Below are positions 57,117 to 64,000 of a DNA stretch of 64,000 nucleotides, in pieces. This DNA is from Membranihabitans maritimus (GTDB lineage: Bacteria; Bacteroidota; Bacteroidia; Chitinophagales; Saprospiraceae). Each line of letters starts with the position of its first letter. Position 1 is the stretch's first letter. The stretch spans positions 1 to 64,000 of the forward strand of contig NZ_JAJSLW010000021.1 of the NCBI RefSeq assembly GCF_021729145.1, given 5' to 3'. The notes under the pieces were generated by a model, which worked only from the letters and a program-made list of their open reading frames with translations, was not told the origin of the DNA and ran no database searches. A program made the translations under genes and the position numbers.

Positions 57117-57356
57117 TTAATGGCTTTGATGATCCTTATGAATTAAGTCCATCAAAGAAACTTCCAGGTCATCGCAAATGATACAAAGGATTTTAATAGA
57201 GGGATTTACGTCTTGGCCGGATTCTAATTGTTGTAAATAACTTCGATTAATGCCAGTGATTCTAGAGAATTCACGTTGTGATATTCCCTTTTCGGTTCGA
57301 AGTATTTTAACATTCAATCCGATTCTTTTTACAATGGCCTCAAAGTCATTCATCAA
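57117..57356 (-). CDS. second XRE-family regulator
   Basis: 79 aa. HTH: 'VKILRTEKGISQREFSRITG' and INRSYLQQLESGQDVNPSI. Same size and layout as the regulator at 56688-56924 but a separate protein (clearly different sequence). Two adjacent XRE genes often form a switch in integrated elements. Confidence 0.85.
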   Translation of the reverse strand: MMNDFEAIVKRIGLNVKILRTEKGISQREFSRITGINRSYLQQLESGQDVNPSIKILCIICDDLEVSLMDLIHKDHQSH

Positions 57357-57513
57357 TTACAGCTTTGAATGGCCTGTAATAATATGCCAAAAAATTCCTT
57401 GTTTGGCCTGATATATAATGCCGTTTTTGTATCTTTAGCCAATGTTATTGAGCCAGACATCTATTTGCCTTAGGAATTACAACCAAAAAAGAAACCAAAA
57501 TTTCTATCTAGAT

Positions 57514-58146
57514 ATGCGAATTTACTTTTTACTTCTTCTTCCCTTAATTTTATTAATAGGGTGCAGCCCCTATGGAAATCTAAGAGCAAACCTGGGAATG
57601 GGGTACGATACCATCGATTATGGATCAAGAGTGTCCAGAGACAGAACCAGGGCGCAAGTTTCACTACAGTATTTATCCCGTATCTATTACGCGAAGAAAA
57701 TCCTTAAGGAAGCTAAATCTTTCCACTATACTTCCGAAGAAAAAAGGGGCAGGCTTGAAGCACTTCCCAAGTCTGGTTATTTGGCTATAAACGTTAGAGG
57801 AGGAACTATTGATGATGCCAATCCTCGCAATTGGTATATTATGGTCAAAGATGGTAGTGGAAATTTAATTCAAAGACTGGAAGGCAAAGATGAAACACCC
57901 TCTTTTTCAATAACTGAATATGGAACTGCATGGTCGGAATTTCAATTAATCCCAATTGATTTTGAAGTACCTAACCCCTTTAAGGTTACGGTAATATCAA
58001 AGCTGGATAAACGATACAATGAATTTACTGTATGGCCTGACTACGAGGAAGCAGACCAAGCAGCCTTAGATCATCAACAAAGAATGTGGCCGTACTCAGT
58101 AGCTACCAGGGTACAAAGCCAAATGAGTTTCAGTATCTGCAAATAA
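57514..58146 (+). CDS. lipoprotein of unknown function
   Basis: 210 aa from ATG 57514, chosen to give the signal MRIYFLLLLPLILLIGC with the lipidated Cys; an upstream start at 57442 adds 24 residues without features. Mature part begins SPYGNLRANLGMGYDTIDYGSR in the outer membrane or periplasm and is followed by a beta-rich region. TATCTTTA at 57430-57437 is a near-match promoter. No known family. Confidence 0.7.
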   Translation: MRIYFLLLLPLILLIGCSPYGNLRANLGMGYDTIDYGSRVSRDRTRAQVSLQYLSRIYYAKKILKEAKSFHYTSEEKRGRLEALPKSGYLAINVRGGTIDDANPRNWYIMVKDGSGNLIQRLEGKDETPSFSITEYGTAWSEFQLIPIDFEVPNPFKVTVISKLDKRYNEFTVWPDYEEADQAALDHQQRMWPYSVATRVQSQMSFSICK

Positions 58147-58166
58147 CAAAATCAAATAATAATTAT

Positions 58167-58346
58167 ATGAAATATCTATCTATCGCCTTAGTAATTATAT
58201 CATTTATCATAGTGGTATTAGGAATATTTACTTCTAAGAGTGCCCCACAACAGTCCGTAATTGTTGGCCTGGGCTGTTTCCTTGGCATTATGGCTCGAAT
58301 TGCACAAGCTTCATCACATCATGCAGAAGAAGGTGAAATCCGATAA
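58167..58346 (+). CDS. small membrane protein
   Basis: 59 aa from ATG 58167; an earlier in-frame start at 58086 overlaps the preceding gene. Two hydrophobic segments (LSIALVIISFIIVVLGIF and VIVGLGCFLGIMARIAQ). Unknown function, 20 bp after the lipoprotein gene. Confidence 0.6.
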   Translation: MKYLSIALVIISFIIVVLGIFTSKSAPQQSVIVGLGCFLGIMARIAQASSHHAEEGEIR

Positions 58347-58365
58347 AGAATAAACCGTGGAACCT

Positions 58366-59196
58366 ATGAGAACAGAACTAAAGAACTATTCATTCCTGTT
58401 GCCCCTTGCGTTATTTATACTTAGTTGCGGGCCTTCACAGAGTGAATTGGATCAATTGAAGAAAGAAAATCAAGTATTGCAGACAAAAATTGAGGAGGTC
58501 AAAACAGAACTTGAGGACTGCAAATTCGGTGCGGAAAAGTTATTCGAACAAATAAGGGTTGCTTACGAAAAAGAGGACTTTATGAGATCGAAGCGTCTAT
58601 TCAAAAAAATTGAAAACAGGCATCCCGAAACCAAATATTTCACTCAAGCAAAAGCCATCTACGAAGAGATTGATAAGATCGAAAAGAGAAGAGCTGAAGA
58701 ACAGCGTATAAAAGAAGAGAGGGCCGAACAACGAAGATTAAGAGCATTAAATAAGCTCAGGAAAAAGCACGACGATGTGGCCGGGACAAATTGGTATAAA
58801 AACTCTTATTTTACGCACTATAATAATAGAAATTTAACCTCACTATATATGGGACATAAAAATAATTTTGAGTGGTTGAGGTTGAAAATGTCGTACGCCG
58901 GTGATGACTGGATATTTTTTGATGAAGCCTATCTATCATACGATGGTAATACAATCGAAGTAGAATTTGATAAATACGATCACAAGGAAACGGATAATTC
59001 CGGGGGTGATGTATGGGAATGGATTGATGTCCCTGTCTCTGATAAAATTGTAGATTTCCTCAGAAGGTTTTGTCAATCAAAAAATGCCAAAATGCGCTTA
59101 TCCGGGAAATATACCAAAACCCGGACGCTTACCTGGAATGAGAGACAAGGGATAAAGGATGTATTGAACGGGTTTGATGCTTTAAATGAGGAATGA
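58366..59196 (+). CDS. coiled-coil lipoprotein
   Basis: 276 aa from ATG 58366; a GTG at 58357 is an alternative. Lipobox LFILSCG. Residues 20-50 and 100-135 form charged coiled coils (ELDQLKKENQVLQTKIEEV; KRRAEEQRIKEERAEQ), between them a TPR-like stretch. C-terminal domain of about 140 aa unknown. Third gene of a plus-strand run after the switch region. Confidence 0.7.
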   Translation: MRTELKNYSFLLPLALFILSCGPSQSELDQLKKENQVLQTKIEEVKTELEDCKFGAEKLFEQIRVAYEKEDFMRSKRLFKKIENRHPETKYFTQAKAIYEEIDKIEKRRAEEQRIKEERAEQRRLRALNKLRKKHDDVAGTNWYKNSYFTHYNNRNLTSLYMGHKNNFEWLRLKMSYAGDDWIFFDEAYLSYDGNTIEVEFDKYDHKETDNSGGDVWEWIDVPVSDKIVDFLRRFCQSKNAKMRLSGKYTKTRTLTWNERQGIKDVLNGFDALNEE

Positions 59197-59656
59197 ATGA
59201 TTCCACCATTGCTTCGATGGTATTTACCACTTGATCCTGGCCATTGGGAAATACTATTTCTACTTTTAAGAGGTACAATGAAAAGGCTTCAAGGCTCAAA
59301 GTATTAGATATAAAGTTATTTAAAGGCATTATATCCTTTCTTGTGAAAGATATAATCAGTTGATAATAAACTAATAAGTCCTGATAATATTATAGTCTTA
59401 GTAAAACTATAGTTGATACAACTAATCTTACATGAAAAGTAACCTATTCTAATAAAGTTAGATTTCTTGGAAACGATATTTTTAATTGGGAATAGAAACT
59501 TATTTCGTTGGTCCAAGCATTTGATTGTCACAATTGCCTAACTGGTCATTTCCCCAAATTTTTAGTTGGCAAAAGATTATTATCTTAGTGTGGATTTGAA
59601 ATGGCCTTCATATATTTTGCCTTTATAAGTTGAATATTCGTAAAGAGAGAAAATAG
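59197..59656. other. non-coding gap before the cassette-like nuclease
   Basis: About 460 bp, very AT-rich, no gene seen. A weak inverted repeat (GGCAAAA ... TTTTGCC) spans about 59573-59630. The gap ends at a G|TTACC boundary (59656). Confidence 0.4.
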
Positions 59657-59681
59657 TTACCTGTCATAAACCAAAAATAAA

Positions 59682-60572
59682 ATGATTCTAGATTTTAAAG
59701 AAATAGCACTTGCAAACACTGGATCAGGAGACCAAGATATGTTTGAATTATTTGCTAGAGATTTCCTCTCTAAACTTGGGTTTGAAATAAAAGAAAATCC
59801 TGCTAGAGGATCTGATGGTGGAACAGGTAAAGACCTCCTTGTAGTTGAATATAAACAAGGATATACTGGAGTCGAAAAAATTCAGTGGTTGGTAAGTTGT
59901 AAACACAATGCACATTCAGGTAGCTCTGTTGGTGTTTCAGATGAAATTGCAATTACAGACAGAGTGATTGCAACTGGATCTCAGGGTTTCATGGGCTTCT
60001 ATTCTACTTTACCATCAAGCGGTCTCTCAACAAAATTTGAAGGTATAAAGGCCAATTCAGAAATTAAGATATTCTATTTTGATCGTGCCAAAATTGAAGA
60101 AGAACTTACAGAAAAAGACTATTTAATCAAGCTTGCAATGAGATACCTTCCAGTTTCAACAACGGCATGGCAAAAGCTAGTTTCAACACAAATAAAATAT
60201 AGTCATGAAGGTCTCGATGCAATTGTAAGAGGTACTTGGACCTTTGATTTTGTAAAGGGTGGTCCAGGAGAAGTTTGGATTTGCGACTTCCATTGGGAAA
60301 TAATCTCAATTGAAACTGATGAAAAATATATAGCTCCTCATAATGGAACTAAACTTACTCTAATAAATGGGATAGGCTTTAGTGAAATAGATAAGGCCTA
60401 TTTGGAAACACTGGAATATCATACAAACAAAGTTAAGGGGCAAAAAGGCGATAACTGTGAAATATTTACAGGAACAATACTTGGATTTAAGAGAAAAGAT
60501 GGAGTTTATGTAAAAATGATTATACAAGAAGTAGGGTATTCTCTAAAATTCAAATATCAAACATATGAATAA
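59682..60572 (+). CDS. Mrr-like restriction endonuclease-fold protein in a cassette-like unit
   Basis: 296 aa. The N-terminal 100 residues fit a restriction-endonuclease (Mrr-like) core: FELFARDFLSKLGFE helix with E22, GSDGGTGKDLLV with D51, then WLVSCKHN with S72-C-K74 in the place of the usual E/Q-x-K. The C-terminal 150 residues are unknown (some WxxxFxWE-like aromatics). Followed at 60583 by an attC-like repeat. The serine in the third motif position is shared with the cassette nuclease at 4086-5354. Confidence 0.65.
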   Translation: MILDFKEIALANTGSGDQDMFELFARDFLSKLGFEIKENPARGSDGGTGKDLLVVEYKQGYTGVEKIQWLVSCKHNAHSGSSVGVSDEIAITDRVIATGSQGFMGFYSTLPSSGLSTKFEGIKANSEIKIFYFDRAKIEEELTEKDYLIKLAMRYLPVSTTAWQKLVSTQIKYSHEGLDAIVRGTWTFDFVKGGPGEVWICDFHWEIISIETDEKYIAPHNGTKLTLINGIGFSEIDKAYLETLEYHTNKVKGQKGDNCEIFTGTILGFKRKDGVYVKMIIQEVGYSLKFKYQTYE

Positions 60573-60582
60573 ATATATGAAC

Positions 60583-60650
60583 GGTAACAAAAGCTATGAC
60601 GATCAGTCTTTTCATACGGTCAGGCCGCCGCATAGCTTGACCGTTGGCAT
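60583..60650 (+). repeat. attC-like site
   Basis: Starts GGTAAC (60583-60588), inner arms AAGCTATG and CATAGCTT around a loop of about 32 nt, ends GACCG|TTGGC (crossover expected after 60643). GGTAAC matches in reverse complement the G|TTACC at 59656-59661, the presumed other end of the cassette. Same architecture as 2851-2919. Confidence 0.55.
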
Positions 60651-60668
60651 TAAATTAAAGAACAGAAT

Positions 60669-61175
60669 ATGAAAAGAATTCTGATTTTCCTGGCTTTATC
60701 CATTACTTGTACAATATACACCAATGGACAAAATTTTGTATTTGTAGGTGAACATAGTTTTCAGAGTACAGAACCATTCACCTTACAATCAAATTCAGAC
60801 AGCGACCGTATTAATGACTTAAATATTGTATTCGCAAAAGACGGAACGAAAGGGCTCTTGGTAATTAGTTCAAAGTTAGTGTCAACTGTACGAATAAGTG
60901 GAAAATTGATTATTTACCTGAATGATGGAACGGTTATAACTTGTATTGACAAAGGGATAAATGACAATGTGGATGGCATTGCTACATCAGCATATTATTT
61001 AACTAATGAAGAATTAGCGAAAATGAAAAAAAGCAATATCCATACTATTAGATATGAAATCAAATGTGCTGAATGCCTTTCAAACGTATTATACGAAGGC
61101 AACTACTCTGCATCAAATAAAGGGGAATCCGAAATCGACTATACCACCGTAATGAATAAATTTTTTAATGAATAA
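60669..61175 (+). CDS. exported hypothetical protein
   Basis: 168 aa. Signal peptide to about residue 20 (ILIFLALSITCTIYTNG). Mature part beta-rich with one Cys-x-x-Cys (KCAEC). No family recognised. Starts 25 bp after the attC-like crossover, but no attC-like repeat follows it. Confidence 0.65.
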   Translation: MKRILIFLALSITCTIYTNGQNFVFVGEHSFQSTEPFTLQSNSDSDRINDLNIVFAKDGTKGLLVISSKLVSTVRISGKLIIYLNDGTVITCIDKGINDNVDGIATSAYYLTNEELAKMKKSNIHTIRYEIKCAECLSNVLYEGNYSASNKGESEIDYTTVMNKFFNE

Positions 61176-61224
61176 AAAAATTAAATAAGCTTCACCCTGT
61201 AGAGTAATTGAAATGCTTTAAAGT

Positions 61225-61458
61225 ATGGTACGAATCACCATCGAACTTGAAAATGAGAGGAAAACACAAATGCTTCTAAAGTTTTTGGAAGAACTGAATA
61301 TACCCTATTCCAGTGAGAAAAATCCCAGTCCTTCCGGGGATCGATGGTTTTCTGATCCAGAAAACATCAATATCCTCGACAAAGGTATTGCGGATGAAAA
61401 AGCCGGACGGGTTAGTCGTATAAAAGATGTAAATAATTTACGGGGAAGTATTTTATAG
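61225..61458 (+). CDS. small protein, antitoxin-like
   Basis: 77 aa. An amphipathic N-terminal helix-containing segment ('TQMLLKFLEELNIPYSS') and a C-terminal 'IADEKAGRVSRIKDVNN', which recalls RelB/Phd-style partners. No toxin gene follows in the next 240 bp. Confidence 0.5.
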   Translation: MVRITIELENERKTQMLLKFLEELNIPYSSEKNPSPSGDRWFSDPENINILDKGIADEKAGRVSRIKDVNNLRGSIL

Positions 61459-61702
61459 ATCATACGGACGAGGCAAAAAGCACCTTTCCTTTCACTATAG
61501 ATCCGGGAATAAATCAATGATCAGTGATTGGTACATTTTCTTAGTATTAATTCGAGGAAAGTAGCATTTTCCGCTGCTTTTGTCTAAAAGATACTAAAGC
61601 GGGAAATTGATCATTTAAGTTTCTAAGTTATCTTTAAGTTCCTATATTTTCTATTAGTAATAATTATATTTACAAATTTAGAGACTAAGTCTGAAGAAAC
61701 AA
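61459..61702. other. gap before the SNF2 helicase gene
   Basis: 244 bp. No ORF. TATATTTA near 61670 is a near-match to the -7 motif, 25-30 bp before the helicase ATG at 61703. Confidence 0.4.
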
Positions 61703-64000
61703 ATGATCACACTGCCGCAAGCCCAGTATTTTGCCTATAAACTAACACAAAGACATCCTTCGAATAGCCTGGAAAAATTCAGCGAAACTCTTCTGGATGC
61801 AAAGGTAGAATTAAATCCTCATCAAGTGGAAGCTGCTTTATTTGCCTTTCGATCCCCATTATCAGGAGGAGCGATCCTGGCGGATGAGGTAGGTTTGGGG
61901 AAGACAATCGAAGCCGGGATTTTATTATCCCAAAGTTGGGCAGAGGGGAAGCGAAAGATTTTGATTCTATGTCCGTCCAGTTTGAGAAAACAGTGGGCTA
62001 ATGAACTTATGGAAAAGTTTTATTTGCCTTCGGTCATATTAGAAAGTAAAACTTATAAAGAGCATATTCTTAATAAGAGAGGTAGTCCTTTTGATCAAGA
62101 TAAAATCATAATAGCATCCTATCATTTTGCGAAAAACAAAGCGGAAGATCTTCAAAATATTAATTGGGATCTGGTAACGATTGATGAAGCGCATCGATTG
62201 AGAAATGCATACAAAGAATCCAATGTTATTGGAAATACCCTAATGCTGGCATTAGAAGGGAAACCTAAGATCCTGTTAACTGCTACGCCTCTACAAAATT
62301 CTATAATGGAGTTATTCGGCCTTATTTCTTTTATAGACCCTATGACGTTTGGAGATAAAAATAGCTTCAAGAGACAATTTTCGTACGCTGGTCAAGTGAA
62401 TTACCCGGATTTGAGAGACCGATTAAAACCAATATTGCACAGAACTTTGAGAAGACAAATTAACTATCTCAAGTTTACCAATAGGCATCCACTAACATTT
62501 CAATTTGAACCAACTAAAGAAGAACAAAAGCTCTATGAGGAGATTAATAACTATTTACTAAGAGAGGAGTTGTTTGCTTTACCCCGAAGTCAGCGCCATT
62601 TGCTGACACTAATAATGAGAAAATTACTTGCTTCTTCCAGCTTCGCAATTACCAGAACGCTAAAATCATTGATCCGTAGACTAGAGAATTTATTGAAAAA
62701 CGAAGTTTATACAAAGACATTCGATGATGAAATAGACGAGGACTATGAAAGCTTTGATGAATATCTGGATGAAGAAGGCATTGAAGAAATACAGTTAAAT
62801 GAAGACTGGGACGAAAAGGATGTTGAAAAATTAAAAGAAGAAATTGCCGATCTCAAAGAATATGTTTCAATTGCTGAAAATATACAGAACAATGCAAAAG
62901 GAAAAAAACTTCTGGTGGCACTTGAAAAAGGATTTGCAGAACTCAATAAAGCAGGAGCTCCGGAAAAGGCATTAATATTTACCGAGTCTACACGAACTCA
63001 GACATATTTGTATAATTTGCTCAATGCCAGAGAAGCTTATAAAGACAAAGTAGTACTATTCAACGGCTCAAATAATGATCCCGGTTCCAGAGAAATTTAT
63101 CAAAACTGGTTACTAAAACACAAAGGAACAGATGTAGATACCGGGAATAAAAAAATTGATACCCGCCAGGCTATTGTAGATTGCTTTCAATCGGAAGCTA
63201 AAATTATGATCGCCACGGAAGCAGCCGCAGAAGGTATAAACCTCCAATTTTGTGCAATGGTAGTGAATTATGATCTGCCATGGAACCCGCAAAGAATTGA
63301 ACAGCGGATAGGTCGTTGTCATCGATATGGCCAAAAGAACGATGTAGTTGTTGTAAATTTTTTGAATGTAAGAAACCAGGCGGATCAGCGCGTACATCAA
63401 CTACTGGATCAAAAATTTAACCTATTCCGAGGAGTATTCGGAGCTTCAGATGAAGTACTTGGCACGATAGAATCCGGGGTTGATTTCGAAAAAAAGATCG
63501 CAAAGATATATCAAAATTGCAGAACTAAAGGAGAGATCAACCAGGCCTTTGATGAATTGGAACGTCAGATCGAAGAAAATAAAGAATTAAATGCCAAGTT
63601 TGAAAATGCCCGGCAGGACCTTTTTGAGAACTTCGATGCCCAGGTAATTAATAAACTCAAAGTAACGGACCGGGAAACTAGATTTTTCCTTGATAAACAT
63701 GAAAAATGGCTTTGGGAACTTACTAAGTATGCACTGTCAGAGGATGCAGATTTTAACGATGGAGAATACCAATTCAATTTGCACAATAAACAAAATGGTA
63801 AAATATCTCCAGGCAAGTATGCACTACTCAAGGAACTTCCCGGATGCACGCGGTATCGAATGCGGCACCCTCTTGCTCAAAATATTATTACTGAATTCAA
63901 AAATAAAGTAGTTCCTCAGGGACATATCTCTTTCATATATAGCAACTCGGGACAGAACATTTCGATATTGGAACCATTTAAAGGGAAAAGTGGTCTAATC
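61703..64000 (+). CDS. SNF2-family helicase, 3' end outside the window
   Basis: Open from ATG 61703 to the window edge, 766 codons. SNF2 ATPase: ADEVGLGKTIEAG (Walker A, about residue 60), IDEAHRLRN (about 160), TATPLQN, then an acidic insert ('DDEIDEDYESFDEYLDEE'), and the second RecA-like domain with 'EAAAEGINLQFCAMVVNYD' and QRIGRCHRYGQ. SNF2 helicases of this type occur in defence systems such as DISARM; here the partner genes would be to the right, so this is open. Also seen in RapA-type recycling factors, but the C-terminus differs. Confidence 0.88.
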   Translation, partial: MITLPQAQYFAYKLTQRHPSNSLEKFSETLLDAKVELNPHQVEAALFAFRSPLSGGAILADEVGLGKTIEAGILLSQSWAEGKRKILILCPSSLRKQWANELMEKFYLPSVILESKTYKEHILNKRGSPFDQDKIIIASYHFAKNKAEDLQNINWDLVTIDEAHRLRNAYKESNVIGNTLMLALEGKPKILLTATPLQNSIMELFGLISFIDPMTFGDKNSFKRQFSYAGQVNYPDLRDRLKPILHRTLRRQINYLKFTNRHPLTFQFEPTKEEQKLYEEINNYLLREELFALPRSQRHLLTLIMRKLLASSSFAITRTLKSLIRRLENLLKNEVYTKTFDDEIDEDYESFDEYLDEEGIEEIQLNEDWDEKDVEKLKEEIADLKEYVSIAENIQNNAKGKKLLVALEKGFAELNKAGAPEKALIFTESTRTQTYLYNLLNAREAYKDKVVLFNGSNNDPGSREIYQNWLLKHKGTDVDTGNKKIDTRQAIVDCFQSEAKIMIATEAAAEGINLQFCAMVVNYDLPWNPQRIEQRIGRCHRYGQKNDVVVVNFLNVRNQADQRVHQLLDQKFNLFRGVFGASDEVLGTIESGVDFEKKIAKIYQNCRTKGEINQAFDELERQIEENKELNAKFENARQDLFENFDAQVINKLKVTDRETRFFLDKHEKWLWELTKYALSEDADFNDGEYQFNLHNKQNGKISPGKYALLKELPGCTRYRMRHPLAQNIITEFKNKVVPQGHISFIYSNSGQNISILEPFKGKSGLI

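Overview
The window looks like the chromosome of a member of the phylum Bacteroidota, probably a free-living, non-intestinal lineage such as the Saprospiria or Cytophagia; the class is inference. The support is a SusC/SusD pair, several TonB-linked outer-membrane proteins with an N-terminal carboxypeptidase-regulatory domain, a DUF4876/DUF6850 outer-membrane operon, a Bacteroidota-type integrase beside a tRNA gene, and promoters of the TAnnTTTG type before gyrB, tRNA-Leu, the yceD-rpmF cluster and abiEi. Most of the window is AT-rich. A block from about 18.6 to 24.5 kb is clearly GC-richer.

Layout. 0-18.4 kb is an accessory and defence island: an AbiE toxin-antitoxin pair whose toxin gene has an in-frame stop; a short integron-type gene-cassette array on the minus strand (2.17-5.38 kb) with no integrase gene and a group II intron end in its last site; an HNH-like protein plus trypsin-like protease cluster; a CBASS operon (patatin effector, CD-NTase, E2-like/SEC-C protein) followed on the same strand by a membrane beta-helix protein and a second trypsin-like protease; a sigma factor / small protein / ImmA-IrrE trio; and HEPN-like, pentapeptide-repeat and HTH proteins.

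18.6-26.7 kb holds a TlpA-like thioredoxin lipid-envelope protein and a SusC/SusD pair separated by about 0.8 kb of hairpin-rich repeats. 28.04-28.68 kb is an 80-unit octanucleotide array that never slips phase. 28.7-44.3 kb is mostly core: a Tat-exported TIM-barrel protein, gyrB, superoxide dismutase, kdsB, fumC, a yceD-like/rpmF/ridA/trpS/FAH-family/metK run, and gcvP. Two dispersed repeat families lie between these genes (a pair of direct repeats of about 175 bp, and MITE-like elements with 16-bp terminal inverted repeats, one of which sits inside a decayed zincin gene).

45.4-51.7 kb is a four-gene TonB receptor / DUF4876 / DUF6850 / lipoprotein operon preceded by two palindromic operator-like boxes. 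52.14 kb is tRNA-Leu(CAA), followed at once by a tyrosine recombinase that lacks two of the usual catalytic residues. The genes behind it (excisionase-like HTH, phage II/X-like replication protein, two XRE regulators, lipoproteins) form a small integrated element. From 59.6 kb come another cassette-like Mrr-type nuclease with an attC-like repeat, small unknown genes, and a SNF2 helicase that runs off the right edge.
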